A stretch of DNA of 45,625 nt from a virus, in IMG/VR virus record IMGVR_UViG_3300031999_000047, positions 1-45,625 of that record. One strand, written 5' to 3'. Both the position numbers and the translations under genes were made by a program. Shown here piece after piece: positions 22,836 to 32,735 of this stretch (its first letter is position 1; each line of letters opens with the position of its first letter). Below the pieces are notes generated by a model. The model searched no databases, had not been told where the DNA came from, and saw only the letters and a program-made list of their open reading frames with translations.

Positions 22836-24700
22836 GCGCATCGCTCGAAGTAGCACTCAAGGTAGTTGACAATGCGACAAAGGAAATAAATAACTTTGGC
22901 CGCAACCTTGATCGCGTGCTTTTTCGCGGAAACGAAACGCTCAAGCTCTTTGCCGAATGGGCGGGCATTGCCTTTTCCGTGCAAGCCGTGAAGGCGTTCG
23001 CCGACGAAAGCATCAAGGCATATGAGAAGTCCGCCGATGCCGAGGCGCAACTATCCGCAGCCATCGGCCACCACAGCGCCTACCTCGAACAGGAAGCCGC
23101 GGCGATCGCAGAAGTAACGCGATTCAGCCGAGACGACACCGTTGCCGCCGAAGCCCAACTCGCCAACTACGTCAAAGAAGAATCTTCCATCAAAAGGCTC
23201 ATGCCGGTCATCGCCGACCTGGCGACTGCTAAGCACATCAGCCTCGCGGATGCTGCCGGAAAAGTCGGCGTTGCGTTGACAAAAAATAATGAAGAATTTG
23301 GAAAGATGGGCGTCCGTCTTCACGGGGCGGCCGGGAGCACCGAACGGCTTACCTCCATGGTTGATGGTCTGACGAAGGCTTTTGGCGGACAGGCCGAGGC
23401 CCTTGCGAATACTCCTCTCGGTCAACTCGACCAGATGAAAAATCAGATGGAGGAGATTAAGGTTGAGATCGGCGAGAAGGTGATTCCGGTTCAGATCGCG
23501 TGGAACAAGTTGGTTTTGGAAACGCTGCGCAAAATGGAAGGAATTGCCGGATGGTTCGGGGTGATCTCCGAGAGGAATATCAAGAAGTCCGTCAACGAGA
23601 CGATGATGGGCCAGTTGATGGACGATGCGCAGAAGGTCAACGACGAACTTGACCAACTGCAACAGGATCGCGGAACCGATTATCTCAACACGACACTTAA
23701 GAACCTCACGAAGGCGGAACTCAAAGACCGACAGGATGAACTTGACGAAACGGATAGGATGATTCGGGAGAAGACTGTCGAGAAGGCGCACATCCAGAAA
23801 GAGATTTCCGACCTCCAGGTGAAGATGGGCATCGTCCCCGATAAGGCGGCTGACGATTCGGCGAGGGCTGCGGCAGATGCGGAGAGAAGAAAAGAAAATG
23901 CTGACAAGGCCGCGAAGGCAGAGCAGAAAGCTTTCGATGATCATGTCAAACGCAATGACGCATTCCTCAAGGCTGAGGAAGATCGAAAGCTACGGGAAGC
24001 GAAACTCGTTGACGACCATATTGCAAAACTCGAAACGGCGGCGCAGGCCGACCAGGACCGACTCGATCGCGAAAAGGCCGCGAAGGACAAGGCGCTCCAA
24101 GATGATCGTAAGAGAATGGAAGAAAACATTCGTCTGAAACAGATGGAGGTTGAGGCAACATATGCGATGGGTCACGCGATTATGGCTCTCGGGGAAATGG
24201 CCATCAACGCATCTGTCAAGGACGAACGCAAGCGCAGAAACATGCTTTATTTCATGGCTCTGGCAGATGCGGCTGGCGCGGCGGTTCGTGGCGTTTATCA
24301 GGTGTGGTCCGACAAATCCACGGGCAACACTTACACCAAGATCGCTCTTTCCGCCGCCGTCATCGGTGAGATCATTGCCTCCACCGCCGGACAGATTGCC
24401 TCGATCAAGAAATCATCCTTCGCCACCGGAACCGGGTTCGCCCGCGGTGGTCGGTCTCTACTCGGAGAGGAAGGCCCGGAGTTCGTGGATCTCCCTAGAG
24501 GTGCTCGCGTGCTCACTGCCATGCAGACGAAGCAGACCATGCACAACTCGATTTCCTTCCCCATCACCATCAACGGTCCCGTCGATCGGCACAGCGTCGG
24601 GCAACTGATGGGCTCGATACGCCAGTTCTCAGATACGTTCGTTGATGCAGTGCGCGGCGGATATATCAACCTCAACCGTCTCTCAGCGATGCCCGCATGA
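22832..24700 (+). CDS. Tape measure protein
   Basis: The 622-residue protein has an N-terminal TMP-type region (helical, with GKVGVALTKNNEEFGKMGV), a long charged coiled coil (about 265-440), a hydrophobic patch around 470-530, and the characteristic C-terminus FARGGRSLLGEEGPEFVDLP. It sets tail length and is ejected with DNA. By the usual 1.5 angstrom per residue this predicts a tail near 90 nm. It is short for a siphovirus tape measure but internally complete. The start overlaps the chaperone extension by four bases. Confidence 0.9.
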   Translation: MSASLEVALKVVDNATKEINNFGRNLDRVLFRGNETLKLFAEWAGIAFSVQAVKAFADESIKAYEKSADAEAQLSAAIGHHSAYLEQEAAAIAEVTRFSRDDTVAAEAQLANYVKEESSIKRLMPVIADLATAKHISLADAAGKVGVALTKNNEEFGKMGVRLHGAAGSTERLTSMVDGLTKAFGGQAEALANTPLGQLDQMKNQMEEIKVEIGEKVIPVQIAWNKLVLETLRKMEGIAGWFGVISERNIKKSVNETMMGQLMDDAQKVNDELDQLQQDRGTDYLNTTLKNLTKAELKDRQDELDETDRMIREKTVEKAHIQKEISDLQVKMGIVPDKAADDSARAAADAERRKENADKAAKAEQKAFDDHVKRNDAFLKAEEDRKLREAKLVDDHIAKLETAAQADQDRLDREKAAKDKALQDDRKRMEENIRLKQMEVEATYAMGHAIMALGEMAINASVKDERKRRNMLYFMALADAAGAAVRGVYQVWSDKSTGNTYTKIALSAAVIGEIIASTAGQIASIKKSSFATGTGFARGGRSLLGEEGPEFVDLPRGARVLTAMQTKQTMHNSISFPITINGPVDRHSVGQLMGSIRQFSDTFVDAVRGGYINLNRLSAMPA

Positions 24701-25509
24701 GCGCACAGATCTACCTCAAGCTCGCAGGCGGATCGCGCGTGGCGCTCAGGACTCCCGAGCCCGGATACGCCGTGAGCGTCGCCCTGGGGCTGCACAGTAC
24801 GCGCGTGCGCCCGGCCGGGCTCGTGACCTTCGACGACGCCACCACCGCGCGCAGCGTTTCGTTCTCGTTTCTATGTGACGCCACAACGACCAGCGCACTT
24901 CAGACGTTCTACGACACCACCGCGCGCGCCAAGGACTCATATCTCATTCTGCCGGCCCGTAGCGGGTTCTATCCGTTCGGACCGGACAAGGGCGACGGCG
25001 GGGAATTCAAGGTGCACATCATCGGCTTCACGCCCGAGGCGGTTCTCAGTGAGCCGTACAAGTGGTTCCGCATCAACCTCAGTCTCGCGGGGATTTCGTT
25101 TCCTACGCACGCGCTTCCGACGGCGATCCCGGAGGGCGACTTCTCGATCGGGACATGCACCCAATTACAGTTCCCCTACGAGCAACCGGGCACGGAATTG
25201 ATCTACAGCGTCGGCAGCGCAGTGACGCGCACCGGGATTCCCTACTCGGTCGCAAAGGTCTCGGACTCGCAACTCACCACATTGACGCTCGAATGCAACA
25301 CCTCGAACGCCGCGAAGCTTCTGGACTATCTCATCGGTAAGGTGCGCGCTGGAACGGTCGCTCTCGGTTGCCCGGCGAATTCATACCTCTTTGGCGCGAA
25401 AGTGGGATCCGGATCGATCAACTGCAAAATGACGAATGAGATAATCACCGTCACGCACGACAGCCCCGACAGTTTCACCTTCAAGTTGACATTTCTGAGG
25501 ACGGCATAG
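24697..25509 (+). CDS. Distal tail protein (candidate)
   Basis: The 270-residue beta-rich protein follows the tape measure with a four-base overlap. That position is typical of the distal tail (Dit-like) or lambda L/M-type tip proteins. It shows a repeated pattern, FSFLCDATTTSALQTFYDTT early and TLECNTSNAAKLLDYLIGKV late, which suggests two related domains. There is no enzymatic motif. It would join the tail tube to the tip complex. Confidence 0.55.
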   Translation: MSAQIYLKLAGGSRVALRTPEPGYAVSVALGLHSTRVRPAGLVTFDDATTARSVSFSFLCDATTTSALQTFYDTTARAKDSYLILPARSGFYPFGPDKGDGGEFKVHIIGFTPEAVLSEPYKWFRINLSLAGISFPTHALPTAIPEGDFSIGTCTQLQFPYEQPGTELIYSVGSAVTRTGIPYSVAKVSDSQLTTLTLECNTSNAAKLLDYLIGKVRAGTVALGCPANSYLFGAKVGSGSINCKMTNEIITVTHDSPDSFTFKLTFLRTA

Positions 25510-28500
25510 ATGGCGCAGTATGTCTTCGGCATTCGCTTTTATCTGCGCTCTGCGGTTGCGCAGGATACGTCCGTGGGCATCTACACGGTTGGCGGGAGCA
25601 ACAGCCAGATCCGACTGATTGAGGACGACATCTCGGCGCTGTCCCCGACGGTTGCTTGGAAGTCAGGTTTACTCCGCGAGAATGCTCCGTTCGATGCGTT
25701 CGAGGAAAGCATGACGCTGGACGACGGCGGGTGCATGCCGGAGATCGGCGGGTCAACGGTGCATATTGCGAACGGCGCGCAGTTCGACAAGACCATCACT
25801 GCGGCGGGTATCAACTTCGTGGGACTCGTCACGGAGATCGTGATGTTCGAGATTGTCAACGGGGCGCTCGTCGATCCCGATGGTACGGTCTTCCGGCGCC
25901 GCATCGCGGATGCGCCATCATGGGACGAATACGATTATGCCATACCGCTGAAGGATGCGCGGATCAAGCGTCGGGCCAACCTGTCAACACTCATCAGCAC
26001 GACGACCTACCCCAATGCCGAAGGAAGCGTCATCGGAAAATCGACGCCTGTCACGGTTGGGAAACTGTGGTCGCCGATCGGAATCGACGGGCTGTTCACC
26101 CGGAACTCTTTCGCGAAGCTGATCCGGGTGGCGAACAAGCAAACCACATTTTGCAATAATGAATATACTTATCACGGTCAAAGTATGTTCACTCCGAAGG
26201 ACCAGTATGTTTTTCCTCTTGTCGTGATGGCAACTGGTGGAGCACCGTTGACGTATGGGATTCAACTCGGAACAGCATTGCTTTATCCATACACCGAGGA
26301 CGATGTTATTCAATGGACAGATTACTATATGTATATAGTCGAGGGAGACGGCAGTGGGGAATATCGAAAGATTACATCCTATGTTCGGCCATGGTCTACA
26401 TTGATTCTGACTGTAACAGTCAGCGATTACTTTTCAAAAACGCTGCAAGGGAATACCACGGCAACGGCGACCGGGCAGGCGTGGGTATCTTTCGTCAAGA
26501 TTTCTCGTCAGTATCTTGCCGATGAATGGCCGTGCATCGGATTTCTTGACGATGTTGGCAACCCCGTTGTCAATGGGCAGAACGCCATCTATGCCTACTC
26601 CGATGATAAGAATGTCACGGTGGCTGCGACGAATACGAAAACGCCAGTGCAGGTTGAAAGTTGGGACTTTCGGAAGATTCCCGAATGGGCATTCGCGGCC
26701 AACCTTGCGGGAAATTTGCTCACCGTTGATCTCAAGTATTTCAATGGGTCGATAGATCAGGTTGAGAGCGTAATAATTATTCCATGTAAAAATGTCGGCT
26801 TATTTGGCGATGGAAATGTACCAAACGATAAAGATATGACACCATTCATAACCGACGACGATATTTTTGAATGGAACCATTACCGGCAAATCCCTTTCAA
26901 TATCCCTGGCTATTTTAGTGAAAGAGGATTTTCTGACTATGCCGGATTTTTGCACGTACTACCTTACATGCATCCTGAGACGTTGCCATATACTATAGAT
27001 AAAAACGGCCTTACCGCGTGGCAATGTCAAGTCAACACTAATAGCGTATGGATCTTGGGATCAGAACACGTCGATTATGCATTTGCCCTATATGCCATTC
27101 CTCCAACGATAAGCAACCGACTGTTGTTTGATAATGTTTACTTTATGATAAAAAGTGACAGTACCACGCAGACGCAACCAGGAGTAACGGGAAATTTTCA
27201 CTGCAATGCAAGGATCGTTTATACTCGATTTTTAGGTAATGCAAATGCCATTTTGCCTACAGCGACCGGAGATTGGTATTATGATCTAGGAAATAACTAC
27301 GCGCTGCCTCCAGATGAATTAGGAGAGATCAAGGATCAACTCGATTCTTATTTGGGAGACGCGACGAATAACAAAAACTTTTTTCTTGACGTTCCGGTAA
27401 CATCTGGGGTTCATCTTATCTGCGGAAAAGGAAAATTCCAAATTCCTGGAATTACCGATATTAGAACGTATCAATCAATTCAGAGCTTTCTTTTATGCGT
27501 ACATCATAAATATGACACGACCTATCAAGCAAGAGCAGTCTGGAATGTTTATGAGCTCGCCGTGATGTTCCAAAAATCGCTATCGATTTCCGAAGCCGTC
27601 TACGCGCAGTTCTCCGGGCGCAACTTCGGCGGCGCCACTCTTGATACCTGGAACTCCCGCAAGACCGCCGCCGACCCCATTCTTTATCTCACCGATTGGG
27701 CGGAGATGGTGGCGCGTTTGCAGGATTGGTCCGAGACGGGTGAAGTGAAAGATTGGGGCCACGAATACGCAACCGCGCCGCTCATCGAAACCGGGAACGG
27801 CGAGGGCGGCTTCGATTCGATTGACTTGACGGATTGGCAGACAATGCCGATAGCCTACCAGAATGAGGACTACGGCAATTGCTGGACTGACGTGCTACTC
27901 CGCGAGATCGCCGCGCAATGTTTCTTGACGTTCTACCAAGACCCGGTGACCGGCAAGGAGCGCATCGGAAACATAGCCAAGCGCGCTGACACCACGCCTA
28001 CCACGACGATCACGCTCGCGGACATTATCGGCCCCATTGGTCGCGTCTCCGAGCCGTCGGCGGTGAACATCTACTGCGAACCGCTGATCCGCTACAAGAA
28101 GAATCGCGGGTCCGGGGCGTATGAGGGCTTGCTCGCGATCACCAACTCATCGGCGGCCACCTACGATCCCGCCTACGTCTCAGGCGTGACCGGCACCGAT
28201 ACCGCCGAATTACTGTGGACCATGGCGCACGTTCTTCGCCTCAACGTGGATCAGGTCGTGCCCCCGCCGAGCGACATCACCGATAACAATTTCATCTATG
28301 ACGAGTACGAAGCTGTCAAGCTCATGCTCATCTGGCTCTCATGGATGGGCGCGACGAACGTGGACGGGACGCCCGCTTCAGTCATCTACCAGCCGAAGCA
28401 GCGACTGCTATTCTCGGTGCCCCTGGAACTCGGCAAGGACTGGTTCATCTCAAAGCACATCAACATCCAGTTGCCGTTTCACACCAACAATTCGGTTACT

Positions 28501-28704
28501 GAATGCGTAATTGAGCGTTTGTCAACGAAAATTTCTCAAGGCGAAGAAGAGGTTGCCGTGCAGGTCGTGACGTATGGGCTCACAGACGAGATTGCGCTCT
28601 TCATTCAGGATACCTACGCCACGGTCTCGGAGGATTGGCAGGACCACATGCAGACGGAAGCCGAGCGGGGAGAAGGGCACGCGGACGTTCAAGGTATCAT
28701 GTAG
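25510..28704 (+). CDS. Large tail tip / hub protein
   Basis: The 1064-residue protein follows the distal tail gene by one base and is the largest tail-tip candidate, in the place of lambda J or baseplate hub proteins. Its N-terminal 200 and C-terminal 300 residues are encoded by GC-rich DNA like the neighbours. The middle (about 26140-27580) is clearly AT-richer and aromatic-rich (many Tyr, Phe, Asn), suggesting a swapped receptor-facing module. No catalytic motif is seen. A role in host recognition is inferred from position and mosaic structure. Confidence 0.6.
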   Translation: MAQYVFGIRFYLRSAVAQDTSVGIYTVGGSNSQIRLIEDDISALSPTVAWKSGLLRENAPFDAFEESMTLDDGGCMPEIGGSTVHIANGAQFDKTITAAGINFVGLVTEIVMFEIVNGALVDPDGTVFRRRIADAPSWDEYDYAIPLKDARIKRRANLSTLISTTTYPNAEGSVIGKSTPVTVGKLWSPIGIDGLFTRNSFAKLIRVANKQTTFCNNEYTYHGQSMFTPKDQYVFPLVVMATGGAPLTYGIQLGTALLYPYTEDDVIQWTDYYMYIVEGDGSGEYRKITSYVRPWSTLILTVTVSDYFSKTLQGNTTATATGQAWVSFVKISRQYLADEWPCIGFLDDVGNPVVNGQNAIYAYSDDKNVTVAATNTKTPVQVESWDFRKIPEWAFAANLAGNLLTVDLKYFNGSIDQVESVIIIPCKNVGLFGDGNVPNDKDMTPFITDDDIFEWNHYRQIPFNIPGYFSERGFSDYAGFLHVLPYMHPETLPYTIDKNGLTAWQCQVNTNSVWILGSEHVDYAFALYAIPPTISNRLLFDNVYFMIKSDSTTQTQPGVTGNFHCNARIVYTRFLGNANAILPTATGDWYYDLGNNYALPPDELGEIKDQLDSYLGDATNNKNFFLDVPVTSGVHLICGKGKFQIPGITDIRTYQSIQSFLLCVHHKYDTTYQARAVWNVYELAVMFQKSLSISEAVYAQFSGRNFGGATLDTWNSRKTAADPILYLTDWAEMVARLQDWSETGEVKDWGHEYATAPLIETGNGEGGFDSIDLTDWQTMPIAYQNEDYGNCWTDVLLREIAAQCFLTFYQDPVTGKERIGNIAKRADTTPTTTITLADIIGPIGRVSEPSAVNIYCEPLIRYKKNRGSGAYEGLLAITNSSAATYDPAYVSGVTGTDTAELLWTMAHVLRLNVDQVVPPPSDITDNNFIYDEYEAVKLMLIWLSWMGATNVDGTPASVIYQPKQRLLFSVPLELGKDWFISKHINIQLPFHTNNSVTECVIERLSTKISQGEEEVAVQVVTYGLTDEIALFIQDTYATVSEDWQDHMQTEAERGEGHADVQGIM

Positions 28705-28716
28705 CAAGGGGACACC

Positions 28717-29646
28717 ATGGCAGCACGCAAGATCATTCTGGACAAGGGGCAAGCGCCCGGCGATATCGTGGTATTCACCGGCGCACTGCGGGACCTCAAG
28801 AGGCAGTATCCCGATTGGGAGATAGACGTGCGGTCGTGCTGCATGGACGTTTTCGCGAACAATCCGCACATCACCCCTCTTGAGGAGAGCGCGCCCGGCG
28901 TTGAGTATCACGACGTGGGATACAGCGACGTCCATCAGTCGAACCACTCGGGGCGTCATTTCTCGGCGGCATACCATCTGGAACTCGAAGACCTACTCGG
29001 GATCCGCCTGCGCCAGACGGAAATATTCCCGGACCTCCATCTCTCGGCCGATGAGAAGGCGGCGCCGTGCCAGGTCTCGACCGACCTCAACTATGACGGC
29101 CCGTTCTGGCTTATCAACTCGGGCAACAAAGACGATTTTCCGCTCAAACAATGGGGGTTCGAACGGTGGCAGCGTTTCGTGGATCTCCTGCGCGATCGCG
29201 TGCAGTTCGTTCAGATCGGCGAGTTATCAGCCGGCCACCACCACCCGCTTCTCTCCGGGGTCATGGACCTCCGCGGGCGGACCACGTTGCGGCAGTTGAT
29301 CGTCCTATCCTCGCGCGCTCAGGGGGCCGTAGGGCACGTGTCCCTCCTCATGCACCTCATGGGGGCCTGGCGCAAGCCATGCGTGGTCCTGGCGGGCGGT
29401 AGAGAGCCCTGGCGGTGGGAGGCGTATCCTCAACATCAGTACCTCCACACATGCGGCGCGCTGCCGTGCTGCGACCCCGGAGGGTGCTGGCTGAGCGGCA
29501 ACGTCGAGATCGATATAGAGCATGTCCGCACCGAAAACAAGCGGTGTCGCAACATGCGTGGAAACTCCGCGGGATGCATGGCGATGATCTCGCCGGAGAC
29601 CGCGGCGCGGGCGGTGACGCTCTATCTCGATGGCGGTGTCGCATGA
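28717..29646 (+). CDS. Glycosyltransferase family 9 (heptosyltransferase-like)
   Basis: The 309-residue product resembles ADP-heptose:LPS heptosyltransferases in its N-terminal PGDIVVFTGALRDLKRQYPDW and its C-terminal donor-binding region (LIVLSSRAQGAVGHVSLLMH, then CVVLAGGREPWRWEAYPQHQ). It lacks a membrane segment. It starts a run of sugar-modifying genes with overlapping ends. Phage members of this family occur among other glyco-genes; the acceptor could be host surface glycan or a virion protein. ATG 28717 follows CAAGGGGACACC. Confidence 0.75.
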   Translation: MAARKIILDKGQAPGDIVVFTGALRDLKRQYPDWEIDVRSCCMDVFANNPHITPLEESAPGVEYHDVGYSDVHQSNHSGRHFSAAYHLELEDLLGIRLRQTEIFPDLHLSADEKAAPCQVSTDLNYDGPFWLINSGNKDDFPLKQWGFERWQRFVDLLRDRVQFVQIGELSAGHHHPLLSGVMDLRGRTTLRQLIVLSSRAQGAVGHVSLLMHLMGAWRKPCVVLAGGREPWRWEAYPQHQYLHTCGALPCCDPGGCWLSGNVEIDIEHVRTENKRCRNMRGNSAGCMAMISPETAARAVTLYLDGGVA

Positions 29647-30299
29647 GCACCTACAATTTCACGCACCGAGGGCGCGCCTTCTCGATGGAACTCCACGCCG
29701 GCAACGAGCAGATGTCCGTGCACCAACAGAAAGAGGGAGGTTTCTTCGAGCACGAAATGCTCGACTATTTGGCCGACCACTACCCCGACCACGGCGTCGT
29801 CATCGATGTCGGGGCGAACGTCGGCAACCACTCACTCTATTTCTCCGCATTTCTGCGGCACTCGTTCATTATCTCGATTGAGCCGCAGCCGAGAAACTAC
29901 GCGCTACTCGTGGGGAACGTCAGCGACGCATGGTGCATCCCGCTTAACGTGGCGATGGCTGGAAAACCGGGTCCGGTGTGGATCGCGACGGACGAATACA
30001 ATATGGGCATGTGTCACATCGAGCCGCGGGCGAATCGGTACAACGCGGCAGCCGTGACTGTCGATGGGCTCGGCTTGAGCAACGTCACCCTCATCAAGAT
30101 CGATACCGAGGGGAACGAACTCGACGTCCTCGAAGGCGCGCGCGAAACGGTGCAGCGGGATCGGCCATTGATCGTCATCGAGATCGCAGTTGAGAGTTTC
30201 GACCAATACGATGCATACATGCAGTCAATCGGATACGATCTGGAGCACTACTGGCGTGACCGCATTGTCGCGCTATATCACCCGAGGGGGAACAGATGA
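29643..30299 (+). CDS. FkbM-family SAM methyltransferase
   Basis: The 218-residue product has the FkbM-type fold: SAM motif VVIDVGANVGNHSLYFSAF (52-70), SIEPQPRNYALL, and IKIDTEGNELDVLEGA. FkbM enzymes O-methylate sugars or small molecules. It overlaps the GT9 gene by four bases and the next gene by four, so it is part of a tightly coupled glyco-operon. ATG 29643 is preferred over the upstream in-frame start at 29415, which lies inside the GT9 gene. Confidence 0.88.
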   Translation: MSTYNFTHRGRAFSMELHAGNEQMSVHQQKEGGFFEHEMLDYLADHYPDHGVVIDVGANVGNHSLYFSAFLRHSFIISIEPQPRNYALLVGNVSDAWCIPLNVAMAGKPGPVWIATDEYNMGMCHIEPRANRYNAAAVTVDGLGLSNVTLIKIDTEGNELDVLEGARETVQRDRPLIVIEIAVESFDQYDAYMQSIGYDLEHYWRDRIVALYHPRGNR

Positions 30300-30979
30300 G
30301 ACCGATAATCGCACTGGTCACATGCATCATCGGAGACATCGACGAACTGCGCGCTCCGGTCGATCAGTCGTTGCCCTACCATGGCTTTTGCTTTACGGAT
30401 CAGAGGATCGGAAGCAAGCATTACCGCATCGTCCCGATTCCTGAGAAGGGCGATCAACCGAACATCATCCGGGCGAAATACTACAAGTACGCATACAGCC
30501 AGATCCCCGAACTCCAGGGGTATGAATACATCGCCTACATCGACGCCTCGATCCACATCAAGAATGTCAATTTCCTCAGCGATTGGATTGCCCGCTGCAA
30601 GAATGGAATCGTGATGTTCGATCACCCCTCGCGCGATTGCGCCATGGCCGAGGCTGCTTTCTCTACAGGCGTTCCGAAATACAAGATGCTCGATCTCGAA
30701 GGGCAATGCCGCACGTACCGCGCCGAGGGATTCCCGGACCATTACGGACTCTGGTGCACCGGGATCAAGCTCTTTCGCCGCTCGCCCGAACTTGACGCGA
30801 TTGACATGGAGATACACCAAGAGTGCCTGCGATGGGGGCAGCAGGACCAGGTGGCGCAGCCGTTCATTTTCTGGAAGCACGGATTCAAGCCGGACGTTTT
30901 TCCGGGCGACATGCGATGGAATGACCACACCGCCAAGTGCAACCACAAGCCACATTATCAAGAACTGGGGAAACGGTAG
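30296..30979 (+). CDS. DUF616-type (TOD1/MUCI70-like) glycosyltransferase
   Basis: The 227-residue product matches the DUF616 pattern: an N-terminal strand (MRPIIALVTCIIGDIDEL), a YIAYIDASIHIK segment with the acidic residues expected of a GT-A donor site, and VMFDHPSRDCAMAEA followed by WGQQDQVAQPFIFWKHG. Members are glycosyltransferase-like enzymes found in plants and bacterial or phage glycan clusters. The donor sugar is unknown. It overlaps FkbM by four bases. Confidence 0.75.
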   Translation: MRPIIALVTCIIGDIDELRAPVDQSLPYHGFCFTDQRIGSKHYRIVPIPEKGDQPNIIRAKYYKYAYSQIPELQGYEYIAYIDASIHIKNVNFLSDWIARCKNGIVMFDHPSRDCAMAEAAFSTGVPKYKMLDLEGQCRTYRAEGFPDHYGLWCTGIKLFRRSPELDAIDMEIHQECLRWGQQDQVAQPFIFWKHGFKPDVFPGDMRWNDHTAKCNHKPHYQELGKR

Positions 30980-30980
30980 T

Positions 30981-31562
30981 ATGCGCAGATGGGAAATCAT
31001 CAACTGGCTGATCGGTGAGCACGGATACAAGTCATATCTGGAGATCGGAATTGACAATCCGAGCAACTGCTTTGACCACATCGCGTTGACGGACAAGACG
31101 GGCGTCGATCCACACAAGGCGACGACGTTTCGGATGACCTCGGATGCGTTCTTCGCGCAGAATGTCAAGACGTTCGATATCATGTTCATTGACGGACTGC
31201 ACTTGGACGAGCAGGTGCGCCGCGATATCGGCAACTCCATCGCCAACCTAAACGACGGCGGAACGATAATCGTGCACGACTGCCATCCCTACAAGGAGGA
31301 CGCCTGCGGGGATGAACAGAGACCTGGACAGCCATGGTATGGCACCACATACCGCGCCTATGCGTTCTACCGGCATACGCGCCCGGACTTGCGCATGCAC
31401 TGCGTAAACGATGACTGCGGCCTCGGCATCATTCAGCGGGGCGCGCAGGATGTTTACCCGGTGCTGGTTGACACCTGGGAAAAGTACATCGAGCATCAGG
31501 ACGCGATGTTGAACCTCATCTCTCACGAGCAACTCGTCGAGATTTACGGGCGGAAATCATGA
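30981..31562 (+). CDS. Class I SAM-dependent methyltransferase
   Basis: The 193-residue protein has a methyltransferase core: YLEIGIDNPSNCFDHI (motif I region), DIMFIDGLHLDEQVRRDI (motif IV/V) and IIVHDCHPY. This is the Methyltransf_24 pattern often seen in glycan clusters. It probably methylates a sugar on the glycan built by its neighbours. The start is ATG 30981, two bases after the previous stop, and its own stop overlaps the next start. Confidence 0.8.
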   Translation: MRRWEIINWLIGEHGYKSYLEIGIDNPSNCFDHIALTDKTGVDPHKATTFRMTSDAFFAQNVKTFDIMFIDGLHLDEQVRRDIGNSIANLNDGGTIIVHDCHPYKEDACGDEQRPGQPWYGTTYRAYAFYRHTRPDLRMHCVNDDCGLGIIQRGAQDVYPVLVDTWEKYIEHQDAMLNLISHEQLVEIYGRKS

Positions 31563-32224
31563 GCGGAACCTTCATTTTCACTTTCGACGATGGGTTGAGT
31601 TCGGTGTACGATCATGCCTTCCCGCATCTGCGCGCGCGTGGGATACGGGCGGTGTCCTTCGTCTGCGGATCACTCGTGGGCACGCCGGGATACATGACGG
31701 TGGACCAGCTCCGGGAATTGCAGGACGCCGGATGGGATGTATGCTCGCACGGATACGTTCATCAAAAGATGGATGCGATGCACATCGATGAGGCAATCGG
31801 GAATATCACGGCCAATCTCGAATGGATGTGGGAACATGGACTCGCGGCAACGCGCCTGTTCTGCTTTCCATGGGGCCGCACGAACGACGCGATCAGCGAG
31901 GCGATGCCCAACTATCATTCCTACGCGCGCGGGGTCCGGCTGCACGCAAACCGTCTTTTTGAGGACTTCCCGCCGGATCGCCCCGAGTACCTGACGGCGG
32001 TCCACTTCGACAGTGAGTTCGATGTCATGGAGCTTGAGACAGTGTTCAACCTCATGGAAGGCGATGAGTTCACGATGTCCTACTCCCACAAGGTGCACCC
32101 GGTCGAGGTCAACGGGCTCACAACTTCTCTCGAACAGATTGACCAGGTGATCGCGGCGGCCGGGCGCGCGGAGACGCGGATCACCACCTTCCACGACATG
32201 ATCGAGGCGCACCGTGCACATTGA
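31559..32224 (+). CDS. Polysaccharide deacetylase (NodB-like)
   Basis: The 221-residue product has the carbohydrate esterase 4 motifs: TFDDG (8-12, catalytic Asp and metal Asp) and SHGYVH (63-68, metal-binding His64 and His68), and a late STTFHD-like ITTFHDMI. It would remove N-acetyl groups from an acetylamino sugar. It lacks a signal peptide, so it works in the cytoplasm on a sugar intermediate or on assembled virions. Overlaps on both sides place it in the same operon. Confidence 0.88.
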   Translation: MSGTFIFTFDDGLSSVYDHAFPHLRARGIRAVSFVCGSLVGTPGYMTVDQLRELQDAGWDVCSHGYVHQKMDAMHIDEAIGNITANLEWMWEHGLAATRLFCFPWGRTNDAISEAMPNYHSYARGVRLHANRLFEDFPPDRPEYLTAVHFDSEFDVMELETVFNLMEGDEFTMSYSHKVHPVEVNGLTTSLEQIDQVIAAAGRAETRITTFHDMIEAHRAH

Positions 32225-32732
32225 CATCCGCATACCATACGAGCCCGACTTCAAGCTTGGGACCGCATACAACCGCATCATGCGCAACGTCGAGGATTGG
32301 GTGCTCATCCTTGATACCGATGTTTTTGTGGCGCTAATTCCCGATTGGTACGACCGATGTCTGAAGGCAATCGAGAAGGTAGGCGATACGGCCGGCTGGA
32401 TCACCTGCCTCACGAACCGAATCGGGTGCCCGCATCAGAAATACCCGCACGAGGTTTCCGACGACATCACGGACCACATGATTGTTGCCCGCGATCTCGC
32501 CCTGCAGAACGATGGTATTATCGTGGACATCACCGCGCACAAACCGCACATGAGCGGTTTCTTCATTCTCACCCGGCGCCGGTGCTGGGAAGCCGTCGGG
32601 CCGTTCCCGGAGAAGTTTCTCGGTCTTGACAATTGGTATGGGGACCGCTTGCGCGAAAAGGGCTTCACCCTCCACGTAATGCAGGATCTCTACGTCTATC
32701 ACGCCTATCACCGTCTTTGGAAAGGAAAGTGA
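32214..32732 (+). CDS. Short GT-A glycosyltransferase (GT2-like)
   Basis: The 172-residue product carries a GT-A core with DXD-type motif in WVLILDTDVFVALIPDWYDR and an acceptor-side segment SGFFILTRRRCWEAVGPFPE followed by LDNWYGDRLREKG. It is shorter than usual GT2 enzymes (about 230-300) and lacks most of the N-terminal nucleotide-binding strand, so it may be truncated or belong to a compact phage lineage. The GTG start at 32214 overlaps the deacetylase end by 11 bases. Confidence 0.72.
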   Translation: MHIDIRIPYEPDFKLGTAYNRIMRNVEDWVLILDTDVFVALIPDWYDRCLKAIEKVGDTAGWITCLTNRIGCPHQKYPHEVSDDITDHMIVARDLALQNDGIIVDITAHKPHMSGFFILTRRRCWEAVGPFPEKFLGLDNWYGDRLREKGFTLHVMQDLYVYHAYHRLWKGK

Positions 32733-32735
32733 CCC

